In this document: positions 26,346-38,285 of the stretch, one piece after another | Layout of the letters: each line of letters opens with the position of its first letter | How positions within the stretch are numbered: position 1 is the first letter of the stretch | Assembly (NCBI GenBank): GCA_028023455.1 | Contig: JAQFVV010012423.1 | Location: 2,123,273-2,187,272 of the forward strand | Direction of reading: 5' to 3' | Length of the DNA stretch: 64,000 nucleotides | Source: Epiperipatus broadwayi | Lineage: Eukaryota; Onychophora; Udeonychophora; Euonychophora; Peripatidae | Made by a program: the position numbers and the translations under genes | The notes under the pieces: generated by a model | The model's input: only the letters and a program-made list of their open reading frames with translations | The model's database searches: none | What the model was told of the DNA's origin: nothing

Positions 26346-28140
26346 AAAGTATTCAATTATTTCATCTTAAATATTAAATCATTTTTGATGCATTGTATGG
26401 TAATACCTATTTCATTATCAAAAACTGAGAGGAATTCACAGAAGCATAGGTTATTTTAGTGTAATTAATATTGGGATTAAAGAAAGAAGTTTATAAAATA
26501 TGCTTGTCCAGTTAAGGTTATAATTATATTTCTAATGATTTGTGTAGAAAAGTGAAAAAAATCATTAAGATTTTGTATTGATATTAAAAAAGGCCATCTA
26601 CAATTAAAATAGAACTGTTAACTAAATATATATTTTAATTATATATTTTATTAATCTCATTTTAATTATATTAATAATCATTCATTAGACTAGACATGAC
26701 ATGGTGTCAGATTTAAGTAACTATATAAAAAGATTGACTTGGTTTTATAACTTTTCAGGCTTTTTGAAATTTCAGGCTATGATCTTCATAATAAAAAAAA
26801 AGAAAAATGCAGTTGCAAAATCTTATTGATTCCACATTTGAGTCCCATGAATTCATGGTAATAGCCAAATGGATCTAGGGATGATTAATTTATTTTACTA
26901 CATTTTCCTAACCACTGATTATTTAAGTTTGTAGTAGATCATGGTAAAATATAATAAAGCCATATCAAATAGATAGACATATATGATCAAATTTAAAAAC
27001 ATGTCTGATGTGACCATACACAATGTGTTCACAAGCAATTCATGATATACTTGAATTACAATAAAGTTATACAGGAGAAAAGACATGAGTAATGGTTAAA
27101 AAAATATGATGTGATCAAACTTTTTTAAAAAAACATTCATTTAAAGGCATAGATTAATTAGCAAAATTCCTTTAATGGAATAGTGCTGGACCAGTCTGAA
27201 AATATTAAACCAAAAGTGATAGAAACTTGCCAATGGAATTATTTTATGATAGTTTCATCAAAAAATACACATGCATATATTTACATATAAATCTTCGAAT
27301 TGCAAATATCAAACTTTTACACTCACAATTTAGACACACCAATCACTTCTGATGAATACGTTAATGATTATTATTAATCATTATTTAACAAGAGTTTATC
27401 TCTAGAAGATATAAATTTTAAAGAGCAATCAAGTACAAATTAGTAGATTCACATCCTTACCTGAACTAATGTTACATTCAGCTATTTATGTTCCACAATT
27501 TTGGGATCATTTCTTTTAGAATAGAATACTAATATCAGAAATGTATGCTTTTATAAATAGGAAATTTATCTCAATTTATTAACATTATTTATCTTGTGAT
27601 AATAATTATAAATAAAAGTTAGATCATTGATGAATTGTTAAGGTATTATTGCTCACTATTTTTTATTAATCATGACCAAATATTGTTTATCAGCACACAC
27701 GCACATAATTCAGTCTTTCGTTTAGATGAGCTATTTGCAGAATATAAATAGAATAATATACTTCAAAACTAAACTATACAATATATCATTAATATTCAAC
27801 ACAGTCATATTATATAAAACTAATTATACAATTAATGCATTATAGTTTACATCTTATAGAATAAATAGAAGCATATAGAAACTTTCTATCTGCTCATTAT
27901 TTAGCTAAGATATAAGATATTATATAACAACCAATATTTAAACTTTTAACTGTGAGTTTCAAATAAATCTTTTGCCTCAGCTGTATTAAGGTTCATTATC
28001 ACAAGTCACAAATAAAAATAGATATTAATCTGATTTATATTAAGCAGATTTTATTTGTTTTATTTCAAAGTGTTATAACTTATCTTATTTAAATAATAAA
28101 TTAATAGCACTTGAACATATTTTTTTCATAACCCATATAC
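26346..28140. other. A+T-rich non-coding DNA
   Basis: No gene or repeat recognised. Confidence 0.5.
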
Positions 28141-28149
28141 CTACACATA

Positions 28150-28720
28150 ATTCAATGATTTATATATAAGTAATCTTGTGGAAGCAAATTACTCTTCACA
28201 CATGTGGTATTAAATTGATATTGAATCAACATACCCTCATCCATCAATAAGTGTTTTAAAAGCATAAGTGGATTAATTATGCTTAAAGTCTATTCTTATA
28301 TAAACCAATTCTTATTAACTGAGCTTAAATCAGGGCTTGTATCTTATTATGAGCCTGATATTTCAATTGACAAATTATATGCATCTATTTAATGTATATA
28401 TCACAGGAAAGAGAAAGCTTCCCATTTTTACTATCTGCAAATTTGAATCATATTAGTTTGTATATATGCATGTAAACTGTGTGAAGAGTAATCTCCTTCC
28501 ACAAGATTACATACATATAAATCACTAAATGATTTATGTATATTCCAATTAATATGATTCAAAGTCATAGATAGTTAAAAATGAGAATTTTTTTCTTTCC
28601 TGTGATATATACATTAAATAGGTGCAAATAAGTTGTCCTTTGAAATATCAGGCTCATAATAAGATCAAACTGTGATTTAAGCATGATCAACAAGTGTTGG
28701 TTTATATAAAAATATGTTTT
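28150..28720. repeat. large diverged foldback
   Basis: The segment 28300-28460 (AACCAATTC..., TTATTATGAGCCTGATATTT, TTTAATGTATATATCACAGG, TTTGAATCATATTA) recurs inverted at 28540-28710. The phrase GTAATCTTGTGGAAG...ATTACTCTTCACACA at 28172-28202 recurs inverted at 28481-28513. The arms are diverged but collinear, so the whole unit is an old inverted duplication or foldback transposon. Confidence 0.75.
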
Positions 28721-28729
28721 TTAACTAGT

Positions 28730-30243
28730 GATATCTTCAGTTCTTTTTTGTAACTAATATATCAATATCACATGCTAAGAATGACCTATAAAGAATAAGA
28801 TAAAAAAAATCCTGACAAAACTAGAAGTCACTGATTGTTTGATTTTTTTGAATATGATTAGTAAGAGTCACCCAATCTATTCTTTAAAATATAAAGGAAA
28901 ACAATTGCATAATTTTGTAGGGTATTTAATTATTTGTAATTAATTTTACAAAACATTTTCATTAAAACTATTAAAAACAAATATATTTGTTTCCTACTTA
29001 AATTTTTTTGAATTATATTTGATATTTAAAAATACAAATTAACAAACTTGAAAAACGTTATACTGAAAACAGTAAAAATTACATCCTTGACAATTTGTCA
29101 ACATCAGTGATTCTGAATTTTTATGATAATTTAGTAAATGTAAATACAATTATCAATTTCAGACAAATGTTTTATAGATTTGTTGTCTTTACAGTAATTC
29201 ATTCAGATTTAAAGATTGGAATTGATACAAAAATATTTTGTTAATTTTCTTTGTACAGTAGTGTTACGACAAAGAACCAGTAAACATAATGTCATTATTT
29301 TCATTATGTATTTCACATTTTTATATTTGGAAAGTTCAAATATATTTATATTTTTTATTTTATTTGTAAACTAAAATTATACAAAATTAAGCCTTATTTA
29401 TTCATTCATAATATTAAATAAAAATTTTTAACTTTAAGATTAAAATGTTGAACTATTAATTCAAATTCTTGTGATGAAGGTGGGAAAAAAGTCAAATACA
29501 AAAAAAGAAATCATGATTTCAGAACAACCATAAGTCATTCTAAACTTACTATAAACAATCAGAGAGTAAATACCAAACCTCATTTTTAACCAGCCAAGAA
29601 TATTAAATTAAACAATCATTAACAGATGTAAACATTAACAGATGTATCTCAAACATAGATGAAATTAAAACATTGTAACATTAATAAATTGAGTGATTAA
29701 ATGTCATCTGAACTACGCTGCATCCATTCTGTACTTTTTCATATTGAGTGGTTTGTATTAGTTTATAATAACTCACTGGGGATTTACAATAACTTCCACT
29801 TTTATTTATCCCTATTTGAGCAACTACTATTAATATTTTCACCTACTAACTTTTATTTAATTTAATATTCAAGGATTGTTAAAAATGAAGCATGACCTTT
29901 AGTCTGGATTGTTTAAAATGATTTTTGAATGACTTGTGAATGTAATGAAATCATATTAATGTATAGAATTAACACTTTGCATTACAAGCCATCAATAAAT
30001 TGAAAGATGAATACAATCTGTGCTAAAGTACAAGTGAGTTTATTCTGTGCAATTTTATTTATTGATGGGCTTGTATTACATTATACCCAACTCACTGAAA
30101 TTTACAGAAATTTCCTATTCAATTTTATTTGCATTCAAACTACTATTATTATTATTTAAAATAAAAATTACCAAAGAAAAGCATATGCACCAATTTTACA
30201 TTTAAACAGTTTTTACTATAAATCAAATAGAGTTGTTAATTAC
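28730..30243. other. A+T-rich non-coding DNA with ancient duplication
   Basis: Two diverged direct copies of a ~95-bp segment (GTATTA...AACTCACTG...ACAATAACTTCC...CAACTACTATTA) lie at about 29750-29840 and 30070-30155. No gene is seen otherwise. Confidence 0.4.
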
Positions 30244-30350
30244 CATTAGCTCCCGTACTAAGACTTGGTTTTCCTTCTCCTCTTCTGGATTCATTTGGTT
30301 CAGCTTTCCAACTTACTATTGGGAAGATATCTCTATTACTTGATATTATT
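30244..30350 (-). CDS. candidate internal exon of unrecognised gene
   Basis: A 107-bp minus-strand block, clearly less A+T-rich than its flanks, with acceptor ...CATTATAG at 30351 and donor G|GTAATT at 30243. Only one of three frames is open, for 35 codons: IISSNRDIFPIVSWKAE, PNESRRGEGKPSLSTGAN. The codons use Trp, Pro, Gly and Arg as a real protein would. The acceptor completes a codon started with two bases (phase 2) and the donor leaves one base (phase 1). The latter is compatible with the acceptor at 1257, giving an Asp codon at the junction. I do not recognise the protein. If real, this and 45531-45631 mark a minus-strand gene with very long introns. Confidence 0.45.
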
Positions 30351-30644
30351 CTATAATGAGATAAATTATCATAGTTTATTAAAAATTGATATATATATAT
30401 AAAAGTGTGAGTGTTTATATAATTATAAAAATATATTTATTCTGCTATTTTTTAATTTCACAACTTATATTGTTACTAGACACTGTCTGGCTAAGAGAAA
30501 CCAAAATTAGATAGTGAGAATTCATAAAGTAAAATTTATTTAATAAAGCTTACTTTTTGAAGAGCTTCCAAAGATTGTAATAAAATTTTAAATTTGCTTT
30601 TCATATAGAAATGTAATTAAACCAATAAACACCACATAAACACC

Positions 30645-31056
30645 ATTTTTTATGCTTGCTTATAATGGTCATTAAAACAGGAAAAACTCTCCATACAGTA
30701 TTGTCACTCAGTGCAAGCCAGAGTAATCAAAACACCAAAATGCATAGGTACTGAACTGAGTTCAGACCTATATGACTATATAAGCTAATGAGCTTGGATT
30801 AAAAATATTGTTGTGTTTTCAATTTAAGATTCACCCAATGTCCCCAGACTGGTTTCTAGCTTATGGCTTTCATCAGTGAGGAGCCTTGGATCTGAGAGCA
30901 ATGCACCTAGATCTTAGGATCTAATGCAACCCTCCAGCTGCCACCTTGTATCTCTACTTAACTACAAAACTATGGGAATAAAATAGAAAACATAATATTT
31001 TCAATCCAAGCTCATTAGCATATATAGTCAAATAATTTTGGTGTCTTTGCTTCTTT
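30645..31056 (-). repeat. hammerhead-bearing repeat family 1, rearranged copy 1
   Basis: Homologous to the two units at 31070-31955 but mosaic. 30672-30732 is the unit end in minus orientation and 30733-30828 is an internal segment in plus orientation. 30829-31056 is the central segment in minus orientation, including the hammerhead motif. Upstream of 30672 (minus sense) the unit end runs into a new unit start (AAGCAAGCATAAAAAA), the same end-to-start junction seen between copies 2 and 3. The plus and minus pieces also form a local inverted repeat around the GAGCTTGGATT phrase. Confidence 0.75.
30841..30882 (-). ncRNA. type I hammerhead-like motif, family 1 copy 1
   Basis: Minus strand: stem I 5' arm UCCUCA, then CUGAUGA, stem II AGC/GCU with A·A at its base, GAAA, minimal stem III (A15.1-U16.1 and C-G around a 2-nt loop) and cleavage triplet GUC. 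Stem I 3' arm UGGGGA pairs fully with UCCUCA. Stem I extends past an internal loop through AUCCAA/UUGGGU. All core boxes are intact. Confidence 0.65.
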
Positions 31057-31069
31057 AATAATCATAATA

Positions 31070-31516
31070 ACATGAGCAAGCATAAGAAACAGTGATCATG
31101 TGTTGTTTAATGGTGTAACACCAGTCCTGCCTAATAGGATAGTGGTTGCTAAGAATATTAAAGAACCAAAGACACCAAAATGTACGGGTACCAAACTGAG
31201 TTCAGATCTATATGACTATATAAGATAATGAGCTTGGATTGAAAATATTGTGTTTTCAATTTTATTCTCATAGTTTTGTAGTTATAGAGATAAAAGGTGG
31301 CTGCTGGAGGGTTGCATTAGATCCTAAGATCTAGATGTAGTCCTCAGATCCAAGGCTCCTCACTGATGAAAGCCACAAACTAAAAACTAGTCTGGGGATA
31401 TTGGATTAATAAGCATTAGATAGGGATTTTATGCACAAGCCTTCTGGCATCCATTGATTACTCTGGCTTGCATTGAGTGGCACTATGCTATGAAAAGTTT
31501 TGCCTGTTTTAATAAC
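31070..31516 (+). repeat. hammerhead-bearing repeat family 1, copy 2 (tandem unit)
   Basis: First of two head-to-tail units with a period of about 447 bp (ATGAGCAAGCATAA at 31074 and 31521). Order in the unit: GAGCAAGCATAA start, GTCCTGCCTAATAGGATAGT, AGAACCAAAG, GACTATATAAG...GAGCTTGG, ATAGTTTTGTA, GGTGGCTGCTGG, hammerhead motif, GATAGGGATTTTATGCACAA, CCATTGATTACTCTGGCTTG, GCCTGTTTTAAT end. No coding frame is conserved between copies. Confidence 0.8.
31357..31398 (+). ncRNA. type I hammerhead-like motif, family 1 copy 2
   Basis: UCCUCA-CUGAUGA, a weakened stem II, AAAA in place of GAAA, then GUC and UGGGGA. Stem I pairs over 6 bp, then AUCCAA/UUGGAU pairs perfectly over a further 6 bp beyond an internal loop. 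Architecture is kept but the core G12 is lost, so it is predicted inactive. Confidence 0.6.
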
Positions 31517-31955
31517 AGTTATGAGCAAGCATAAAAAACAGTGATCACGTGATGTTTAGTAGTTTAATACCAGTCCTGCCTAATAGGATAGTGATGGCTA
31601 TGGTTATTAAAGAACCAAAGCCAACAACTGAGTTCAGACCAATGTGACTATATAAGCTAGTGAGCTTGGATTGAAAATATTGTGATTTCAATTTTATTCT
31701 CATAGTTTTGTAATTAAGCAGAGATAAAAAGTGGCTGCTAAAAAGTTGCATTAGATCCTAAGATTTAAATGCAGTCCTCTCAGATCCATGGTTCCTCACT
31801 GATGAAAGCCACAAGCTAGAAACTAATCTCAGGATATTGGATGAGTAGGCACTAAATAGGGATTTTATGCACAAACCTTCTGGAATCCACTGATTACTCT
31901 GGCTTGCACTGAGTGGCACTACTGTATGGAGAGTTTTGCCTGTTTTAATAAATAA
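31517..31955 (+). repeat. hammerhead-bearing repeat family 1, copy 3 (tandem unit)
   Basis: Second head-to-tail unit, collinear with copy 2 and joined to it by GTTTTAATAACAGTTATGAG. The minus-strand frame 31545-31751 within it is a by-product. It ends with GCCTGTTTTAATAA at about 31952. Confidence 0.8.
31793..31834 (+). ncRNA. type I hammerhead-like motif, family 1 copy 3
   Basis: UCCUCA-CUGAUGA, stem II AGC/GCU, GAAA, CUAAUC, then UCAGGA. Core boxes are intact. Stem I has one mismatch next to the core (UCCUCA with UCAGGA), and the AUCCA/UGGAU extension is retained. Confidence 0.6.
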
Positions 31956-33583
31956 TTATTCTAAGTATTGTTGAGAGTGAAAGCAATTCATGATCTCTAA
32001 CCAGGACCTTGCACTGAGATACATTTAATTTATTCAAAATGATTCAATATACATAGATGATTATAGAAAAGCTATAAAAGCATAAGAATATATTCAAAAA
32101 ACATAGTCACAATCAAATTATAAGGGGTTTCAATAATTGCTATGCACAATCTGTATCAAAAGATACAAACCCATAATTTATATGAATATAAATCACAACA
32201 TGCATTCCTACATAATATTTAAAGATTCACTGATAAGTGACAATATAATAGTTGCTAATAGAATTAGGTAGAGAAAAATAAAATATGCTATCTTTGTGGT
32301 TTTATCAGCTATGTTGTTGCTAAATGTATTACAAAAAAGTTTAATTGTTTACATGTCGATAGTTTTGCTTATCATTGTATTATTATTATTAATAATAGAA
32401 ATCAAATGATCTTAGACAAAAGCAAAATATCAGTAGAATAATGGTTACAGTAATAATGAATTATGACATAAATATGGAATTGTCCTTCCAGATGGTAAAG
32501 TTGTCTTTCACATTTTAAATGATCAATACTGAATTTTAAATTATTAATATTTTGAAAATGTATGGGCCAAGCTGAAATAGACAGATAAATTTAATGTGCA
32601 AGTTTACTTTGACTCATGTAATTCATCCTTACGTTAATTTAAAATGATAACATAAACTAAGATTTTGAAAACCAATAATATAATATTATTCAGGTATCTC
32701 CAAAATGTCAGAGCTTCATCTAAGGTCATAAATATGGTGATATTAAATTATTATAAAGTCTCATTTTATTACTCTGATATTAAGTATGTGAATTATTAAT
32801 GTAAAATATAAAATTAATAACTTATATTTTAAAATGAATTCACTGATATATAACTATTTACAAAAACAAACATAAATATAAACACTGAAGCATCCATATT
32901 ATAAAAGTTTCCAATGCATGTAGTTTTATTTGCATTAAAAATCAATCACTCAGATGGCAGATTAGTTTTTCTATAAAGTTATTCTTATGGTACTGTTCTG
33001 TTTATTTACAAGATACTCTTTATAAGTAATATATTCTACAGTTAAAGCATAAAATAGTAAATAAAATGTACATTATTTTAAAGAAATTACTGATCAATTG
33101 CTAGTCACTTTATTGTAATGGCTAATGGTATCTATATCTTTGGCAATTTTCTGCTTCATCAAATTAAATAAGGTAATAAAATATTAATTAGTTATTTACT
33201 TCTGATCATATTTCATTTATTTCAAACTCAACTATTAATGAGATATTACACTTAAATTTTGTTTTTGGCATTAAGAACACATTCAACATTTAATCTATGA
33301 TTTTATTTATTTTCTCCCATGTTTTAATAGATACATTCTTGAATCCCAGACATCATTATCATACAAAATGACTCCCAATTTTATGTAAAATGAAACTGTG
33401 ATGACTGAAATAAGCTTATTTCAAAATTATTTTATGCCTAGTGGCATAGAATGCAATATAAAGTATGTAGTTATGTGTTTATTTTAAGCACACTAAGGAA
33501 TCAATAACAGCAAAGATGTGTTAAATATATTATATTGAGCTTCATAATTTGGTTATCAAGTAAGTTATGAAAATTTCCAGAAT

Positions 33584-33749
33584 GTTAAAACAGACAGAAG
33601 TGTTATTTTTTTCTTTATTGCTGTTTTATGCATCAAAAATTTTATTTGCTAATAATTACTAATATAGTTAAAACAGACAGAAGTGTTATTTTTTTCTTTA
33701 TTGCTGTTTTATGCATCAAACATTTTATTTGCTAATAATTACTAATATA
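33584..33749. repeat. recent 83-bp tandem duplication
   Basis: Two adjacent 83-bp copies starting GTTAAAACAGACAGAAGTG at 33584 and 33667, differing at about one or two positions. Confidence 0.95.
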
Positions 33750-34545
33750 GTATCAATACTTTTTAAATAAAACAATTTCTTTAATTTTACTTTTAAAATT
33801 ATGTATTATAAATAACTAGTTCTGAATTAGAAATTTAACTGAAAATTTGAATTAAGATAATACTAAAAACCATAGGATTATGTGTAAAATTATAGCCAAT
33901 CTCATAACAATCCCACAGTTCTGTTCAACTATTAAACCATTTTTTATGACTGGTTTGCAAACATTAAAACCATTTTCTTCTAATCATTGTTAAGAATTTG
34001 TAAACAAATGACTTACTAGTTAAAATGGATTTTGGTATCAATATGTGTATGAGTATAATTCTTTGTATATTTTTCCAATTAGTGTTCTACATAATTATCA
34101 TATATATAAACTTCTATTTTTGTTTCGAAAAACCTACTTTAAAAATAAGTACTAATGAGCCAAATTTTACTTTTGCTTAAAAAATGCATCTTAATGATGT
34201 AAAGATCTTCATTACTCTACAGTTTAACCATAAACATCAAAATCTAGTAAGACTCTAATATAAAATCTTAATATGAGATTGTAAAAAGTGGCAAACAATA
34301 GTAAATTCCACCATTGCTGACCAAAAGCACCATTGGCTTGATTGTGAAATCTATTTGCTTTAACTAGTAAAACTTTCATGAGATCTTCTGCAATAATTAC
34401 TATAAATATATTTTCTCCAAAATTATCTTAAATTTTAATTTTATGAAAGTTGTTTCAAAAATATTATCAATCGATTTTTTTTGCTGTAATTTATTATTTA
34501 TTTTTTCTTCATACTTATAAGAAGTTGGATAAATGTCATTATTTT

Positions 34546-34609
34546 ATTATACATTACTGTTTTGTGATTTCTTTTTAATTATACATTACTGTTTTGTGAT
34601 TTCTTTGTA
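34546..34609. repeat. 32-bp tandem duplication
   Basis: ATTATACATTACTGTTTTGT...TTTCTTT repeated twice head to tail with a period of 32 bp. Confidence 0.9.
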
Positions 34610-35201
34610 ATTTTCTATGACATAATATGGAGTAAGATGATACACCTCACTGTAATGGTGCTTTGCAAAAATTATGGTTGGAAAAAGAAAATATTGTGTT
34701 GATTATCATCTTCAGAAACATCTGAAATGCTATAGGTTGAAGTAGTTTAGTAAAACTAAAGTTTGTAAGATGAAGCCAAGATGTTTTCAAAAATGAAAAA
34801 AAGGGATTATGGTATATCTGGAGTGATCCCTACACTACCAAACAGACATAGGCTTATATAAAATTTACTTGGTAACAATAATAATGCTGCAGCAACTTAT
34901 GATTATGATTTAATAGATCATTATAATCATTATAAGCATTTTAATTACACCATATATACATATTAACATTTATATAAAGCATATATATTTACATACCCAA
35001 AGGTATTCTCAAATTATAATAAAGGCCGAAGTAACCTGTTTTAAGGCCCTAGACTTGCTTTGATGTTTGGAAGCAAATCTCTTCACAATATTATTAGCTA
35101 TCAAGGACAACCCACAATAGTATCCAGCATCATTGTTGAAGCAAGTACATTTATACAGATGTAGCTTCCATGAGTAATTGTCCCTCTGGTTCCTTCCATA
35201 G

Positions 35202-35394
35202 TGTTTCAGTATTGAGAAATTATACCAGCCAAAACTTGTTTTATTTCTACATAGCATCTTAGTGCTACTTTATTTAAAATTATACTGACCCAAAGTCAAA
35301 AAGATTAATACTGCAGACAACAACTATCTAGTCCTGCAGTCATTCCTTGAATGATGTCATAATAGCAAATCAACATGGATCATAAGACATAACA
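35202..35394 (-). mobile_element. 3' LTR of Ty3/gypsy element
   Basis: A 193-bp sequence homologous throughout to 41775-41968, with TG...CA ends (minus sense TGTTATGTC ... CTGAAACA). Immediately upstream in element sense is a purine tract AGAGGGAAGGGA (complement of 35395-35406), the expected polypurine tract for plus-strand priming. The two LTRs have diverged noticeably, so the insertion is old. No matching target duplication was found outside the LTRs. Confidence 0.8.
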
Positions 35395-36130
35395 TCCCTT
35401 CCCTCTTAGAATGTAACTTCATAATCCTTGAAATGCACAGGTGGACAGTGTTAATGCAGGGGATGTTCTCTGTATGCCTTTGGAGTTTGAATTGGAGATG
35501 TAGGACACAAAGGTAATGAGCTCAGGTTATTTGTAGTTTCCACTGTCACACTGGGTGGATAATTTGGGGCAGGTAGTGGTCCTTCAACATGAAATGAAAC
35601 AGTTGAAAAGGTGTCTACTGTTTTTGAGTGCAATTGATCAATATGCTTATGTTGTAATCCCAGATCAGTTTGGACTTCATATGTCTGAGAGCCTGTATAC
35701 TGTTCTATGGTGGCAGGGATCCGTGGGGAAGCCTTTTCTGCTGCTTAGGTAAATATTGTTATCATCTGGTTGAAATTCATGTAGCCAATGTTGTCCAGAT
35801 TGTGCCAGATTTGGAGTTCTATCCAGATGAAGGAAATCTAGGCATGTGCAGAGGCACTGATTAAAGTGCATCTCAGCTGGAATTAAAGCTGTAGTTGTAG
35901 ATGGTATATTGTACTGGACCAAAAGGTATCAGGAAATACATTGTCCCAATTTCCATGTGTAATATGCTTAAAGCTTCTTTCATGGACTGGATGGCCTTCC
36001 CCATGAGACAATTATTTGATGGGTACTATTATGCGATCTGTGCATGGTGAATTCTGTTATTGGTGAGAAAAGTCAAAAAATCTGAAGATATTGTACCAGT
36101 CAGATGATGTATGTTGGTTTAACCCAGGTC
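35395..36130 (-). pseudogene. Ty3/gypsy integrase, C-terminal half (broken)
   Basis: Minus-strand reading from about 36080 down gives NNRIHHAQIA, then AIQSMKEALSILHMEIGTM, then VQYNIPSTTTALIPAEMHFN. The last two match the region after the second catalytic Asp of Ty3/gypsy integrases (...AVQxxKxAL..., YRxTPHxTTGxxPAELMF). LDFLHLDRTPN follows, and the proline-rich tail (VEGPLPAPNYPP) runs to about 35451. Several frameshifts are needed. Separated from the N-terminal half (38286-38800) by about 2.1 kb of unrelated DNA. Confidence 0.65.
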
Positions 36131-38285
36131 AAATACTAGGCAAAAGTACCTCGAGGCCACCCATACATGAGATATAAAATCAAGAATACTATGGTCTTTG
36201 CCCTATTCACCTCTTCTGGAGTCTAACTATGAACTAACAACATATCTGAGATACGCATAAATTATTTTCTCACCCGGCCCAAGCTTAGCATCAAGGAGAG
36301 ACATAGACAAGAACACTTACCGGACTAACTAAGTTAAATGTGCATAAAAATATAATATGAAATATGTGTTTATGCATGCCTGGATCATTGGACAAATAAA
36401 ATAAAGGTTAAGCTAATCAGAAATTGAAGTAAAATTAGAAAACTTAAGCCGTTTAGATTAAATAATATATTTTAATAAAAGGTAATGCTAAATATTGAAA
36501 AGGTTTTAATTACCTCCGCTATTCCCCAATTGATTATATGATAAATAATTTTACAATAATGTGGAGGGCAATTACATAACATTTTGCGGTCTAAATCTAT
36601 TATCTTCCCAACTTTAATAAAATTATTAACTTGAATCCCCTCGATAAAGCCAAATTAAAATAACTCTTTCATAAAGCATTTTTAGTTGCTTTGTGATTTA
36701 TAAACAGTTTGAAAATATTTAAATATTTCTTAAAATTAATTCTTATTTAACAGTGGAATGAATGCAAACAAAGCAGGCATTATGGAGGAGACCCAGTTGG
36801 AAGACAAAGGGAAACTTAACTATTATTTAGATGACCGATATTATTTTAAATTGGAAAGTTTTAAATGAATAAAATAATTTAAACTGCAAATAAAAAAAAA
36901 CAAGAAAACTTCGGAATACCCTTTGCTACTTATGTTTTTAATTCTTATTTATAATATAACTGTTGTTCTTATTATACTAATATTAGATTTATCTTACTTT
37001 TATTGTTTGACCATTTACTTATACTGAAATTTTTTCCCTTCACTATTCCTCATTTTAAAATGTATATAAATAATGGGTAAGTAATAGTTCATGAGGAAAT
37101 TCATACTGTTATCGGTCCTTGTTCTTTGGATCCAGTTTCCTTGACGTGGTGGCTTGATTAATATGTGGGGATTTGTCTGGACAAGGAAATGGAAATTATG
37201 CAGCATTTTATTGCAAAGTGCACAGACACAGCTCACAGTTCAGGTTTCTATTTGTTGGACATGTTATGGCATTTTGATGGTTTTAGGACCCCAGCAGCAG
37301 TCAAAGATGTTGTGCCTAGCTGCCGTACATGGTCACATCCACCAAATTGATATAAATTTTAATGGGTTACATGCTTGAAATTAGATCAGTAGGAATAAAT
37401 CACTGGAACTCTTCAAAATAGGTTCTTCAATGCTTTCAGAGTCAATCTCTGAATAATAATTTAGAATGAATCTCAGTGAATTTCAGCAGTTTCTCAAGAA
37501 CAAAATTTAAAAGTGAAATCTGAAAAATAATTTCAGGAACACATTTGACTGATTTTAACAACAAAATCTGATGAAGAACAAACAGCAGAAGAAACTGCCC
37601 TAGAACCTGCAGCAGAACAGAAAGAGATTTTAAAAGTAAAATCTAAATCATCTAAAACACAGGATCTGCATGAATACGCATAAGAACTCAGAAAGAGAGA
37701 AAGAACAAAAGAACCCAGTCTTTTATTCTCCTCTCCTTTTTATACCTTTTCAGGAGCTACCCTTCTATTGTTTTTGTGTATGATTTTAGATCTTGATAAG
37801 CCCCCTATGCTCCTTTGTTTCAAAGTAACTTTTTCTAAAAATAAACTTTTAATTTTTTATTATAGATTTCTGTATTTAACTTTTGAATTTGTATTAATTA
37901 CACAAGGCCATCTTTAATTTGCCTTGAATGGGCTAAATAATTGAAACATACCATTCCTTTAGAAATACTAGCAGGCTTATCTTAAAATAAAATCATATGC
38001 CATATTTTAACAAAATTTAAAAGAAAAATATCATTATTTTTTTTTAACAACATAACATTTTATTTCAACAGAATTTTGCATTAAATCATATATATATATA
38101 CACTTGACATTTATATATGTTTGATTAATAAGTTTTAAAAGTAAATTTTAATAGCAATGTAATCCTAATGGAATTTTATTAAAAGAAATATTTTAACACA
38201 AATACAAATTTAAATACCGTTAAGTAAGCAAAATGAACGTATTAATTTTAGCCTTAATGCAAAATCCTGCTGACACTGGACTATA
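36131..38285. mobile_element. unidentified ~2.1 kb segment interrupting integrase
   Basis: The integrase homology stops near 36090-36130 and resumes near 38290, so about 2.1 kb was inserted. The inside is A+T-rich with a GC-richer core. A Lys/Glu-rich stretch reads TKSDEEQTAEETALEPAAEQ near 37559-37620, followed by a TATA-like CTTTTTATACC at 37735. Small plus-strand frames lie at 37154-37378. Edges carry a possible short inverted repeat (CCAGTCAG near 36095; CTGACACTGG near 38270), too weak to name a superfamily. Confidence 0.45.

Larger units (their letters stand above)
31956..35201. other. A+T-rich non-coding DNA
   Basis: No supported gene. Local tandem duplications are listed separately. 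A minus-strand open stretch at 32405-32571 follows a good acceptor but was not accepted as an exon. Confidence 0.45.

Noticed and set aside
32405-32571. Minus-strand open stretch after a good acceptor (TCTGTCTATTTCAG)
   Set aside because: 55 open codons, but composition is close to random A+T-rich translation and no clear donor follows. The required phase does not fit the other exon candidates.
34225-34380. 51-codon minus-strand ORF starting MKVLLVKANRFHNQ
   Set aside because: Acceptor-like upstream sequence is weak in pyrimidines, there is no homology I recognise, and the length is within chance.
37015-37378. Overlapping small ORFs on both strands within the integrase insertion
   Set aside because: Three mutually overlapping frames with no recognisable motif; at most a decayed fragment.
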